From NCBI GenBank assembly GCA_012032345.1, contig JAAUQI010000016.1, positions 1 through 64,000 of the forward strand: DNA of 64,000 nt. The letters are read 5' to 3'. This document shows, piece by piece, positions 17,763 to 26,938 of this stretch (the stretch's first letter is position 1; each line of letters starts with the position of its first letter). Under the pieces are notes generated by a model. It had not been told where the DNA came from. It was given only the letters and a program-made list of their open reading frames with translations, and did not search any database. The stretch comes from Leptolyngbyaceae cyanobacterium RM1_1_2. GTDB taxonomy: Bacteria; Cyanobacteriota; Cyanobacteriia; Phormidesmidales; Phormidesmidaceae. The position numbers and the translations under genes were made by a program.

Positions 17763-18308
17763 ATGGCTGGCCTAGAGAACAGCAACTATTTAACAACTTA
17801 CTTATCAATTTTGCTTGTGCTGCTGGGGGTTGCTGCCTTTTTTGTGGTGCGCCAAGTACTACGAACACGTCGCATCGAAACTACCCTGTCTCGTCTGCAA
17901 AACAAGCTGACCAAGGAAAAAGGAACTGCTCAAGAATACTATGAGCTTGGCAGCCTGCTACTGGACAAAAAACTTTACACCCAAGCCTCACTCTATCTGA
18001 AGCAAGGACTGAAGAATCTAGCGGACGAAGACTTAGAGAACGCTGCGATTGTCTATAACGCCCTGGGATTTGCCTATTTTGCTCAGGATCAGTTTGACCT
18101 AGCTATTCGCAACTACAAAGAAGCCCTCAAAATTTCCCCGAACTACGTCACAGCGCTAAACAATTTAGGGCATAGCTACGAGCGCAAACAGCTTGTAACT
18201 CAGGCGTTTGAAGCCTACGAAGCTGCCCTCAAACACGATCCTGGCAACCAAACCGCCAAGCGCAGAGCCGAGTCCTTGCGCAAGCGCCTGATCACGGTTT
18301 CCAAATAG
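17763..18308 (+). CDS. ycf37: Ycf37-like TPR protein, photosystem I assembly
   Basis: The 181-residue protein has one N-terminal membrane helix (about residues 10-30, LTTYLSILLVLLGVAAFFVV), a linker with TTLSRLQNKLTKEKG, and three TPR units covering about 55-170. This architecture and the conserved AQEYYELGSLLLDKKLYTQA segment match cyanobacterial Ycf37 (Pyg7 in plants), which aids assembly or stability of photosystem I in the thylakoid. The gene follows the solute-binding protein gene by 61 bases. Confidence 0.82.
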   Translation: MAGLENSNYLTTYLSILLVLLGVAAFFVVRQVLRTRRIETTLSRLQNKLTKEKGTAQEYYELGSLLLDKKLYTQASLYLKQGLKNLADEDLENAAIVYNALGFAYFAQDQFDLAIRNYKEALKISPNYVTALNNLGHSYERKQLVTQAFEAYEAALKHDPGNQTAKRRAESLRKRLITVSK

Positions 18309-18376
18309 ATTTTCCTAAATAGCTGAAAGCCCCAGGCCGAAGTTGCTTGCTATACCTGGAGCCTAATCACCACAGA

Positions 18377-19249
18377 CTAGACCGTTGCAAGCTTCGGCTG
18401 ACCTTGAACTAATCTGCTCGTCAGCGTTTCAGGCTTATCGCAGTAAACCTCTGCAGAATTATTAGGACTCTCGATTAGCTTGATTTTGTGCAGTGCTGCG
18501 CCCGTTTCGAGTATAGGAGCCTGCAGCAGGCTGCGGATATGTACGGCAATATTTTCAGCCGTTGGCACAACCTCAGCAAAGTAAGGAATGTCTTTGTTGA
18601 GAAAAGTATGGTCAAAAGGCTCTACCACGTACTCATCAATCAGGTTCTGTAGCTGAGTTAGATCGGCAATCATACCGGTACGAGGATCGATCTCGCCCCT
18701 AACGGTCACTTCTAAGTGGTAGTTGTGTCCATGACCATGAGGGCGGGCGCACTTGCCGTAAATTTGGCAATTTTCCTCGTAGCTCAGCCGGGGGTGTGCC
18801 AGGCGATGAGCAGCGCTGAAGTGGGTACTAAGGGTAAGATAGGCTTCCATATGATTTCCTCGGTAATCAGCCCAAAGTTCTGGGTGTTCAAATAGCTGAA
18901 TGTTTGTAATGGGTAAGTAGGGTGCTAATCGATGCCAGATCAGGCGGGCAATATTTTCTGTGGTGGGGAGGGTTTCTTGAAACTCTGGCCAGGCATCGTT
19001 GAGGTAGGAAAAATCAAGCTGGCTGGTTACTTCTTGCTTAATGACCTGCTTGACGTCAGAGAGGTTGAGCACCATACCGTATTCGTCTAGCTCCCCTGAC
19101 ATGGAAACATAGAGAACATAGTTATGACCATGCCCTGGTGCTTTGGCACATAGGCCAAACTGCTGCTGGTTTTCTGCTTCGCTCAGCTCGGGTAGCCAGT
19201 ATCGATGACTGGCAGAAAACTGCGCCCGGCGATGAATAATACAGTTCAT
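18377..19249 (-). CDS. Tandem 6-pyruvoyltetrahydropterin synthase-like protein
   Basis: The 290-residue protein holds two PTPS/QueD domains in one chain. Copy 1 (about 1-130) has FSASHRYW and CAKAPGHGHNY; copy 2 (about 135-270) has FSAAHRLAHP and CARPHGHGHNY. The His ligands for zinc and the Cys spacing follow the pyruvoyl-tetrahydropterin-synthase pattern rather than that of QueD. Cyanobacteria use PTPS in pteridine-glycoside synthesis; some members feed queuosine synthesis. Whether both copies are active cannot be read, though both zinc triads look intact. It converges on ycf37. Confidence 0.85.
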   Translation of the reverse strand: MNCIIHRRAQFSASHRYWLPELSEAENQQQFGLCAKAPGHGHNYVLYVSMSGELDEYGMVLNLSDVKQVIKQEVTSQLDFSYLNDAWPEFQETLPTTENIARLIWHRLAPYLPITNIQLFEHPELWADYRGNHMEAYLTLSTHFSAAHRLAHPRLSYEENCQIYGKCARPHGHGHNYHLEVTVRGEIDPRTGMIADLTQLQNLIDEYVVEPFDHTFLNKDIPYFAEVVPTAENIAVHIRSLLQAPILETGAALHKIKLIESPNNSAEVYCDKPETLTSRLVQGQPKLATV

Positions 19250-19480
19250 GAAGCGGCAAGCTGATCGGCTAAAGGATTAAGTTACGTAAACTATCTCTCT
19301 AGAATAAACGATCTTGTTTAGCGATCGCCCTGCAAAGCCAAATCCACCTCAAATTTGGCCCGATAAGGGTACGACTACAATAAAATAATTTTTGTGAAAA
19401 TTCCAGCTTGCAGAGGGGGAGCAGCAGTGGGAGTGTTGATACGCGAGGCTGATAGAACAATCAAAACCAAAACACATGAC

Positions 19481-19516
19481 TTGCTGACAAAATGAATAAA
19501 CAGTATAATTGAATAC
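19481..19516 (+). promoter_or_regulatory. gifB promoter with NtcA box over the -10
   Basis: TTGCTG (19481-19486), a 17-base spacer and TATAAT (19504-19509) form a good sigma-70 promoter. GTA-N8-TAC, the NtcA consensus, is at 19503-19516 and covers the -10. At that position NtcA would repress, which matches known nitrogen control of gif genes: low when nitrogen is scarce. Confidence 0.8.
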
Positions 19517-19531
19517 AGAAATACAATTTAC

Positions 19532-19656
19532 CGTTCATCTTCCCAATTCTCAAGCTGTGCCTGCGGAGACTACAGGAAGACGGAAGTAGGGAGTTAGCCC
19601 GAAGGAACGCATCTCAATCTTAAAAATTGAGAGCTAACATCTCTGGAGACAAATTT
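19532..19656 (+). ncRNA. Glutamine riboswitch (glnA RNA) and expression platform
   Basis: The conserved blocks of the glnA aptamer occur in order: CGTTCATC (19532), GACGGAAGTAGG (about 19579-19590) and CCCGAAGGAACGC (19598-19610). The aptamer covers 19532-19610. It is followed by a hairpin TCTCAAT/ATTGAGA (19612-19632); AGAG (19630-19633) could instead pair with CTCT (19641-19644) next to the GGAG ribosome site. This gives a plausible on/off platform. Glutamine binding is known to raise gifB translation in Synechocystis. Confidence 0.85.
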
Positions 19657-20076
19657 ATGAAACTGTGTTATCGCGGCGTCGAGTACGATTACAACCCTCC
19701 TGCTTTGGAAGTGACTGAAAGCGATATTCTCTGCCAGTACCGGGGCCGTCCTCTACGGTACAGCTATGTCCGGCATGTTCCTATTCCCCAGCCAGTGGCC
19801 ACGCTCAGCTACAGAGGCGTTGCCTACCAAACCGGTTCTAAGGGCCAAATTGAGCTGGCTGCTACTCCGACAGAATCCATTTTCGCTAAGCTAGGAGTGC
19901 TTTCGCGGCGGGCAAATCCGATGGCTGAGGCCCGACGAGAGTTGTTTAGAGAAGCAACTCTCGTACATCAGGAAAATATTCGCCGCAATGTTCTGCATCG
20001 CTTAGAAGTGGCTCGTGCCAAGGGCAATGAAGTCTTGGTACGGCAGCTAGAAGATGAGATGCAGCAAATAGCCTGA
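19657..20076 (+). CDS. gifB: GifB/IF17-like glutamine synthetase inactivating factor, DUF4278
   Basis: IF17 binds and inhibits glutamine synthetase when nitrogen is abundant. The 139-residue protein begins with two DUF4278 units (MKLCYRGVEYDYNPP and ATLSYRGVAYQTG). Its C-terminus, ATLVHQENIRRNVLHRLEV, carries the His/Arg-rich helix shared with IF7. The start ATG follows GGAG. The assignment rests on the C-terminal motif together with the glutamine riboswitch and NtcA box in the leader. Other DUF4278 proteins lack the inhibitory tail, so this combination is informative. Confidence 0.8.
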   Translation: MKLCYRGVEYDYNPPALEVTESDILCQYRGRPLRYSYVRHVPIPQPVATLSYRGVAYQTGSKGQIELAATPTESIFAKLGVLSRRANPMAEARRELFREATLVHQENIRRNVLHRLEVARAKGNEVLVRQLEDEMQQIA

Positions 20077-20109
20077 CTAAGAAGCTTTGCTGTAGCTAGA
20101 GTAGGCACG

Positions 20110-20138
20110 GGTGTGTGGTTTACTGCACACCTGTTTTC
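20110..20138 (+). terminator. Probable terminator after gifB
   Basis: GGTGTG (20110-20115) pairs with CACACC (20126-20131) with a 10-base loop, followed by TGTTTT. The stem is short, so this is a moderate call. It lies between convergent genes. Confidence 0.5.
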
Positions 20139-20172
20139 TGTATTTTGAGTTCATGCTTTTGAATAGCCATAG

Positions 20173-21330
20173 CTAGCGAGAGAAGTTGACGCCAGTCTGG
20201 AGCTGTGGTGCTAGCGGTAAAGCGGGATCTATCTGCAGCAGTGGATAGGCGTGATTTTGACTACCTGCAAACTGGTCAGCTTCAGGGGACTGCCAGCCTA
20301 TTCGATAGCTGCCTAAAGGCAAAGGCTGAGCGATCGCCGTCTCGCTTAGCCAGATTAGAGCGTGTTTGGGCAAGGTGTGAACGGTTGGTTCAGCTATTTC
20401 AACGGCAGCCAGCGCGGTCAGAATAGCTGTTTCTTGGTGCAAAATACCTGTTCTGGCTGTCCAAACTGCAACAGCAGCCCCTCGCTGCAGCCCGTAGCCG
20501 TAAAGCGAGGCGGCGGCAGTCACGGCCTGCTCAAAGTGCTCAGCCTGCCAGGACGAAGCACTGTCTAGACAAATGGTAATGGCCTGAGCGCTGGTAAAGT
20601 GCTCTAGCTCCCGCACCCGCAGTTCACCATAGCGAGCACTGGTGCGCCAGTGAATTAATCGAATCGGGTCGCCCCAGCGGTAAGGACGCAAAGCTCGCGT
20701 GATCCCTTCGGTAGCGCTCTGATAGCGGCGATCGCCTACCCAGCGCTGTTGAGCTTGTCCAAGCTGCTGATCAATTAGCAGACATTGGGATAAGGGCAGT
20801 ACGGTTGGGTAAACGACTGCGTTAGCCTTGGCAAGGCGGTCGCGGTAGCACCAAAACAGGCCAAAGGGAGCTGCTGTCCGTAGCTGTACTGCCTGCCAGT
20901 TGTAAAGACCTCGCCGCTGCGCCAGACAATCAAACCGCCAGTGGTAGGTATCGCGGGGTTTAAGCAGAGCGATCGCCTGGGTTTGAGAGCCGCCCAAAGC
21001 CATCGGCAGGGGATCGCAAATTTGTAGCATTCCTTTTGACTGAGCTGTGTTGTTGGTCAGGCGCAGGTCTATTCTGAGGCGATCGCCGACGCTGACCGGG
21101 CGCAGGGGCTGACGCTGAACCTGTAGTCCCTGCAAAAGTCGAGGCGGTAAAACAGCAGCGATCGCCAGCAAAGCCAGCATCACGCCGCTGATAACATAAA
21201 GCCAGCCCGCCAGCGTGTTTGTCGCCGCCCCGAAGAAAAATAGGGTCAGCCCCAGCAGTACCCAACCGCTATAGGCTGGAGCAACCCAGTGAGCTGTAAG
21301 CCAGCCATTGGCTTTTTGAAAAATTTGCAT
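20173..21330 (-). CDS. DUF58 domain membrane protein
   Basis: The 385-residue protein has two N-terminal membrane helices (about 18-60) and a DUF58 domain with the defining segment LRPYRWGDPIRLIHWRTSAR near residue 215. The C-terminal part is von Willebrand A-like (ITICLDSASSW). DUF58 proteins usually sit beside MoxR ATPases and transglutaminases; neither adjoins here. Function unknown. Confidence 0.85.
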   Translation of the reverse strand: MQIFQKANGWLTAHWVAPAYSGWVLLGLTLFFFGAATNTLAGWLYVISGVMLALLAIAAVLPPRLLQGLQVQRQPLRPVSVGDRLRIDLRLTNNTAQSKGMLQICDPLPMALGGSQTQAIALLKPRDTYHWRFDCLAQRRGLYNWQAVQLRTAAPFGLFWCYRDRLAKANAVVYPTVLPLSQCLLIDQQLGQAQQRWVGDRRYQSATEGITRALRPYRWGDPIRLIHWRTSARYGELRVRELEHFTSAQAITICLDSASSWQAEHFEQAVTAAASLYGYGLQRGAAVAVWTARTGILHQETAILTALAAVEIAEPTVHTLPKHALIWLSETAIAQPLPLGSYRIGWQSPEADQFAGSQNHAYPLLQIDPALPLAPQLQTGVNFSR

Positions 21331-21477
21331 GTTAACTGGGGTCTGCTCTAAAAGGTCACTAAATTCTTCGGCTCAGTCCTGATTGAGAAACTATCAACAC
21401 CTGTGCCGATGTATCGACATCGGTGTTAGCTAAAACCTTCCTCTGGGTTGACTAGGGGAGACGTTTTTCTAGCTTTA

Positions 21478-22908
21478 ATGGTGCATCGCTTCAAGTCTTC
21501 TGGGTTACGGTGGCTTATCTTTTTTGGGCTGGGCCTGCTGTGTTTTTTAGGCGTCAATACCTGGCGTTCTGGCTCAGCCAAGCTGCCGCTGCTCTCATCG
21601 CTGCCGCAAGATCCTTATATTCAAGTCTACTTTAATCACTCACAAGCTAGTGTCTACACCGATCCGTATCGTCAGATCAAACGATACGGTGATGACTTAG
21701 AGCAAGAAATTATCGATACGCTAGCGCAGGCAAAAACCTCTATTGATATCGCTGTTCATGAACTAAATTTACCGAATATTGCTCAGGCTCTGAGCGATCG
21801 CGCTCAAAGCGGCGTGCGGGTGCGGGTCATTTTTGAAAACAAATACAGCAAGCCTTTTTACGCCAAAAATTTGACGGGGCTGGCAGAGCGCGATCGCTAC
21901 AAAGTCAGTGAGTCAGTAGCGCTGATCGATATTAACGGCGATGGCCGCATTGCCCCCGCTGAGATTGACCAGCGAGATGCCTACACAATTTTACAAAAAG
22001 CGAACATTCCGGTCTTAGACGATACAGCAGACGGCTCCAAAGGCAGCGGTTTAATGCATCATAAGATCGCGGTGGTTGACAACCATACAGTGCTAGCCGG
22101 ATCAGCCAACTGGACTGTCAGCGGCATTCATGGAGATATGCTAGCGCCAGAGACACGCGGCAATGCCAACGCTTTACTGCGCATTCAGAATCCAGAACTC
22201 GCCCAGCAGTTTACCGATGAGTTTGAGCTGATGTGGGGCGACGGCCTGCAGGGTCAACCAGACAGCCTGTTTGGGCTGCAAAAACCTTACCGGGCCGCAA
22301 GGCAGGTTGCTGTCTCCGGTTCGGCTGTGACAGTGCAGTTTTCGCCCACTTCTCAAAGTCAAAGCTGGGCCGCCAGCGTCAACGGGCTAATTGGCAAAAC
22401 CCTAGACGGGGCGGCGCAGAGCATAGACATGGCTCTGTTTGTGTTTTCTGATCAAAAAATTGTGAATCAGCTAGCACAGAAGTCAGCAGCGGGGGTCAAG
22501 GTGCGATCGCTAATTGACCCAGAATTTCTGTATCGCAGCTATAGCGAGGCACTAGATATGCTGGGCGTTGCTATCCCTGACCATCGCTGCCAGTATGAAG
22601 CCAATAATCAACCTTGGCGATCGCCAATTTTAACGGTCGGTGCTCCCGCTTTGTCTGCTCTGCCGCAGGGAGATAAACTCCACCACAAGTTTGCTTTGCT
22701 AGATAGCAACACCGTCATTGTTGGCTCCCAAAACTGGAGTAAAGCCGCCAATCAAACTAACGACGAAAACCTGTTAGTCATTCGTAATGTGAGGGTGGCC
22801 GCTCACTTCCAGCGAGAATTTGAGCGCCTGTATCAGGATGCCGTTACAGGTATGACGGCGGGTTTGCGGCGGAGACTGCAGCAGCAGATACAGCAGTGTG
22901 GTCGCTAG
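21478..22908 (+). CDS. Phospholipase D-like protein with an EF-hand loop
   Basis: The 476-residue protein has an N-terminal anchor (about residues 10-27) and two PLD catalytic half-sites: MHHKIAVVD (His194, Lys196, Asp201) and LHHKFALLD near residue 405, each followed by a GSxNW motif. It therefore has the complete HKD pair and probably acts on phosphodiester bonds outside the cytoplasm. Residues 151-162, DINGDGRIAPAE, form a canonical Ca2+-binding EF-hand loop inserted before the first HKD. Start at ATG 21478 is chosen because it begins the anchor; 30 bases upstream is another in-frame start. Confidence 0.82.
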   Translation: MVHRFKSSGLRWLIFFGLGLLCFLGVNTWRSGSAKLPLLSSLPQDPYIQVYFNHSQASVYTDPYRQIKRYGDDLEQEIIDTLAQAKTSIDIAVHELNLPNIAQALSDRAQSGVRVRVIFENKYSKPFYAKNLTGLAERDRYKVSESVALIDINGDGRIAPAEIDQRDAYTILQKANIPVLDDTADGSKGSGLMHHKIAVVDNHTVLAGSANWTVSGIHGDMLAPETRGNANALLRIQNPELAQQFTDEFELMWGDGLQGQPDSLFGLQKPYRAARQVAVSGSAVTVQFSPTSQSQSWAASVNGLIGKTLDGAAQSIDMALFVFSDQKIVNQLAQKSAAGVKVRSLIDPEFLYRSYSEALDMLGVAIPDHRCQYEANNQPWRSPILTVGAPALSALPQGDKLHHKFALLDSNTVIVGSQNWSKAANQTNDENLLVIRNVRVAAHFQREFERLYQDAVTGMTAGLRRRLQQQIQQCGR

Positions 22909-22982
22909 TTTTTAAAGGGTGTTATGCTGGCATAAACGCCAAAGCTGGCGAACCCCAAGCCGATGAAGGAAAGGCGCATTGC

Positions 22983-23789
22983 ATGGCTGATTCGAGTGCC
23001 TGGTTAGCGCTGATAATTGGCAATACGCGCCTGCACTGGGCCATATTTGAAGACGCCCATTTGCAGGCTACCTGGCATACGCGACATCTCAATGCACACG
23101 ATGTAGCAACGCTGATTCGTAACTATTTCAGTTCTACAGCTTGGCGTCAGATTACGTTCGCTCCGGTGCCCGATCTCGATCGCCAAATCGCTCAGCCCAT
23201 TGAGCTTTGGTCGGCCTCCGTGGTGCCCGCTCAGCTAGACCTTTGGCAGGGCTATGCAGGTCTACAGCGGGTAGAGCGCGATCGCTTCTGGCTTAAGAAC
23301 CTGTATGCAACGCTAGGAATTGACCGCATCTTAGCTCTAATTGGAGCAGGGAAAAAGTACGGCTGGCCTGCTTTGGTAATTGATGCCGGAACGGCTTTGA
23401 CCTTTTCTGCAGGCGACCAGCATCGGTTTTTAGGCGGTGCAATTTTACCAGGGCTAAAACTGCAGATGCAAGCATTAGCAGCCGGAACTGCGGCTTTGCC
23501 CGATATTGATCGCTGGGAAGTCTTGCCACCGCAGCGCTGGGCCTTTGATACGGCTGAAGCCATGCGCAGCGGCGTTTTCTATACTCAGCTAGCAGGCATT
23601 CAAGATTTTCTCACCGACTGGTGGCAGCGATATCCCAAAGGTCAAGCTGTGCTCACCGGGGGAGACAGCCCGATGCTATCGGTTGCCTTTAGAAAGCTGA
23701 ACCCTGAGATTTCAGCTCAGCTACTCAATGACGAAGATCTGGCTTTCTGGGGTATTGAGGTCTATCGCACCTATGTCCACAATTTCTAA
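22983..23789 (+). CDS. coaX: Type III pantothenate kinase
   Basis: CoaX (EC 2.7.1.33) phosphorylates pantothenate, the first step to coenzyme A. The 268-residue protein has the ASKHA-fold phosphate loop WLALIIGNTRLHWAIF, the central VIDAGTALTF with the catalytic Asp, and GGAILPGLKLQMQAL. The first motif lacks the Asp of D-x-G-N-T, as seen in cyanobacterial members. ATG at 22983 begins just ahead of the conserved motif; an upstream frame extending to 22896 overlaps the PLD gene and is unlikely. No coaA was seen. Confidence 0.85.
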   Translation: MADSSAWLALIIGNTRLHWAIFEDAHLQATWHTRHLNAHDVATLIRNYFSSTAWRQITFAPVPDLDRQIAQPIELWSASVVPAQLDLWQGYAGLQRVERDRFWLKNLYATLGIDRILALIGAGKKYGWPALVIDAGTALTFSAGDQHRFLGGAILPGLKLQMQALAAGTAALPDIDRWEVLPPQRWAFDTAEAMRSGVFYTQLAGIQDFLTDWWQRYPKGQAVLTGGDSPMLSVAFRKLNPEISAQLLNDEDLAFWGIEVYRTYVHNF

Positions 23790-23846
23790 TTTGCTGTGCC
23801 AGCTAGAGAGGCTCTGTAAGTACGGATTGTTTCAGCACGGCTACCG

Positions 23847-24701
23847 CTACAGCAGTCGATTTACCTGAGACTGGTAGGCTGTGTTATCCATACCAGCGGT
23901 CGCAGTAGGGGTGGCTTCTGTGCTGATCCATTCGTTCAGGTAACCGACACGATTTGCAGGGTTGGGGTGAGAACTGAGAAACTCCGGTGGCGAACCACTC
24001 TGTGCCAGCTTTTGCATGAAGTCGCGCAGACCTCTTTGGTCATAACCGGCCCGTCCCATTGTGTCAAAACCTCGGCGATCGGCATCGCGCTCATCCCCTC
24101 GGCTGTTAGGCAGGTTGAGGGCTAGATCGACACCAATATTGACTAGCAGTTCCTGATCGGCTCCAAGCGCGCCTAGAACCCCTCGCTGAATGGCAACCTG
24201 CTTCATCTGCTCAATCGAGTGTCGCCCAGCAATATGTCCCATTTCGTGAGCAATGACACCAGCTAGCTCAGCTTCGTTGTCGGCTGCTTCAATCAGCCCT
24301 TCTTGAAGGTAAACCTGGCCCCCCATTGTGGCAAAGGCATTGATACTGTCGTCTTTGACCACTTGAAAGTTGTAGGCAATGTTGGGGCGATCGCTATTGG
24401 GGACTAAACGAGCGCCAATGTCATCGATGTAGTTATCGATAGCTGAGTCATCTGAGTAAACCTGTAGCCCCTGACGCTTTAGCTGTGAGTCAATTTGCCG
24501 ACCCAGATTGGCTTCTTGGCGATCAGACATGTTGGCAAGCTGCACATACTGAATGCCGTTGAGAATCAGGTCAAAAATTCCTGCCTGACTCGCTTTTGGG
24601 GTGGCGATTGTGATACCAAGAGCCGTTAGGGACGCTATCAAGCCATATAGCCAGCGGCGTCCTGTGTTTTTTTTGATTTTGGCTAAGACAGTCCGTTGCA
24701 T
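23847..24701 (-). CDS. Secreted M48-family zinc metalloprotease
   Basis: The 284-residue protein starts with a signal peptide (basic residues, then LYGLIASLTALGITIATP, cleavage near ASQA). The M48 motif HEMGH is at 152-156 and the third zinc ligand lies in RGDERDADR near 205. It resembles LoiP/BepA-type periplasmic proteases that act in envelope quality control. No TPR tail follows, so it is the short form. Confidence 0.85.
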   Translation of the reverse strand: MQRTVLAKIKKNTGRRWLYGLIASLTALGITIATPKASQAGIFDLILNGIQYVQLANMSDRQEANLGRQIDSQLKRQGLQVYSDDSAIDNYIDDIGARLVPNSDRPNIAYNFQVVKDDSINAFATMGGQVYLQEGLIEAADNEAELAGVIAHEMGHIAGRHSIEQMKQVAIQRGVLGALGADQELLVNIGVDLALNLPNSRGDERDADRRGFDTMGRAGYDQRGLRDFMQKLAQSGSPPEFLSSHPNPANRVGYLNEWISTEATPTATAGMDNTAYQSQVNRLL

Positions 24702-24852
24702 GATGATTGCGGCACCAGTGAGTAATTGGGTAGGCGAGCGTCAAATTTGATACCCGTTAGTTAAAACGACGGAAATCTATCCGGTTAAGTTGCTAAGCCC
24801 TATGCTTAAATACTAACTGCTGGATATTTTCTTCGACATTGATCCTAACTTT

Positions 24853-24870
24853 CCCGGATAAACCGGGAGG
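24853..24870 (+). promoter_or_regulatory. Small hairpin overlapping the ribosome site of the DUF4330 gene
   Basis: CCCGG (24853-24857) can pair with CCGGG (24863-24867), which is part of GGGAGG, the probable Shine-Dalgarno sequence 12 bases before the ATG. It may modulate translation. Confidence 0.35.
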
Positions 24871-24882
24871 AGCGTTCTCACT

Positions 24883-25425
24883 ATGGCTATTTTGGATTCA
24901 AAGGGTCGCTTGTTTGGCAAAGTTAGTCTGCTAGATATTGGAGCTGCTTTGATCATCCTGATGGTGATTGTGGGCGTTTTCTTTTTTCCAGGCACTTCGG
25001 GTTCTGTGGCGCAGGTGGGGGTTGAAACCAAGCCTGTAGAAGTAGACGTTATGGTTCGGGGACTAACCGCTTCTGACCCAGATCGGCTATTTGAAACGTT
25101 ATCAACTGCCGAGGAAACAAACATTATCATTCGCAATCAGCCCTACGGTGCGGTCGGCATCAAAAAAGTAGAGCGACTGCCTCGAAGTACTGCTGTTCCT
25201 CAACCAGATGGCTCTGTTGAGTCGTTTCCTGACCCTCGCCCCGAATTAAATTACACCATCGATATGCTGATTACTCTGGTTGGAGATGCGCAAATCACCG
25301 AAACTGGCCCTGTACTCGGCAATAACAAAGTTAAGATTGGCACTCAGGTTGAGCTAGAAGGTGAGCTTTACGGCTTTTTTGCCAGCGTTGTAGGCGTGCG
25401 TATTCTAGAAGAATCTGGTGAATAA
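24883..25425 (+). CDS. DUF4330 membrane-anchored protein
   Basis: The 180-residue protein MAILDSKGRLFGKVSLLDIG has one N-terminal membrane helix (about 20-38) followed by an extracytoplasmic beta-rich domain with a repeat-like VEVDVMVRGL and KVKIGTQVELEGELYGF. This is the DUF4330 family common in cyanobacteria and of unknown function. It is divergent from the M48 protease gene. Confidence 0.8.
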   Translation: MAILDSKGRLFGKVSLLDIGAALIILMVIVGVFFFPGTSGSVAQVGVETKPVEVDVMVRGLTASDPDRLFETLSTAEETNIIIRNQPYGAVGIKKVERLPRSTAVPQPDGSVESFPDPRPELNYTIDMLITLVGDAQITETGPVLGNNKVKIGTQVELEGELYGFFASVVGVRILEESGE

Positions 25426-25589
25426 AGGCTTTAGAGATTGTTTGAAAAGGAATACGCGCTCAAGGTATGGACATCATCGAATTGCAACTGTTCTACGTCT
25501 GGGGCTTCTGACTTGAGGGTGAAGTGCAATCGCTCTATAGGCTAGCGCAGGGCATAGAAGCGGATGACGCATAGAACTTTCCCACCGTC

Positions 25590-26836
25590 TCAATTGGCAA
25601 CGGGCTGCTCATGAGTGAGAGCAAAGTTTAGAGCCAGGGGAATGCTCCGCTTGTTTTTATAGAACAGGAGCTGGTAGACATGTAGACTCCCCTCTCTAAA
25701 AGCTGCTTCAAATGACTGCAGGTAAAGGTACCACATGCGTAAAAATCGCTCGTCGTAAGCTGTCGAGAGGGCGGCAACGCGATCGCGGTTTTGAGTAAAG
25801 TTTTCAGCCCATTTTTTCAGCGTTTCGCCGTAGTGGGGTTTGAGGTTTTGGCAGTGGGCCACCGATAGCTTGGCTGTGAACATTTCTTTGGTTAGCTCGT
25901 GTAGCTGCGGCGCATATCCTCCTGGAAAAATATACTTGTCTACCCAGGGGCCAATGCGCTCAGAACTCTCGGTGCCAATCGTGTGGAGCAGGCCCACACC
26001 CTCAGGCTTTAGCAGCTTTTTGGCCTGCTCCATAAAGTGGCAAAGCTGCCTTTGCCCACATGCTCAAACATGCCAATACTGACAAATTTGTCATACTGGC
26101 CTTCAATTTCCCGGTAGTCGGTGACCAAAATCTTCAGGCGATCGCTGAGACCGCTTTGCTCAATTCTGGTTTGGGCTAGCTTCGCCTGCTCAGCGCTCAG
26201 CGTAAGCCCGGTGCCGGTGACGCCGTAGTGCTTGGCCGCATACAGCAGCATACCGCCCCAGCCGCAACCAATATCCACCAAAGACTCACCCGGCTTTAGC
26301 CCCAGCTTTTGACAAATCAGCTCGTATTTTTGCAACTGCATAGTTTCCAGGGAGTCTGTGGCCTGAAGCTGATAGCCACAGGAGTAGGTCAGTGTCGGGT
26401 CTAGAAAACACTGATAAAAATCGTTGCCGAGGTCGTAGTGATGCTGAACATTTTTGCGGCTGTTTTGAATAGAGGTCGGCAGCGTTTGGAGTCGCTGGCT
26501 AATGACTTTGAAAATTAGCGGCAGCGTCACATGCTCGCTAGCCTTGGAGTAAACCTTATTGCGGTAGAGCAGGCTAATGAACTCGGCCACCTGATTGTTT
26601 TCTTCGTCCCACCAGCCGTCCATGTAGGCTTCGCAAAAGCCCAGCGCCCCAAAGCTAATCAGGCGATCGTAGGTGCGGCGATCGCGGACAATCAGGTGCA
26701 GGCCAGGTGAGGAGCTAGCCTCACCAAAGCTAAATACCTGACCTTCGGGATTGGTAACCCTGAGCGCCCCTTGGGTAATCTGGCTCAGTAGCTGATACAG
26801 GTAGCGCTCACCGCCGGGTAGGTGACTCAAATTCAT
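25590..26836 (-). pseudogene. cfa: Cyclopropane-fatty-acyl-phospholipid synthase, frameshifted
   Basis: Cfa transfers a methylene group from SAM to lipid double bonds. The N-terminal part (26836 to about 26037) contains RKNVQHHYDLGNDFYQCFLD, the SAM site LVDIGCGWGGMLLYAA and the end FEHVGKGSFAT; the C-terminal part (about 26033 to 25590) continues MEQAKKLLKPEGVGLLHTIG and YIFPGGYAP in the next frame. The split falls at three T on the minus strand (26034-26036 of the plus strand read AAA). One more T gives a 415-residue enzyme with no residue missing. Either the gene is inactive or, more likely, a base was lost in sequencing. Confidence 0.88.
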
Positions 26837-26938
26837 AAGAGCTTAGCCAAAATTTTGATATAAACTTTTTCAGCTTAAGCCAATAACTGTACATTTAAGC
26901 CTTGACGCCCAGCTTTAGACTCGAATTTAGGCCCGAAT

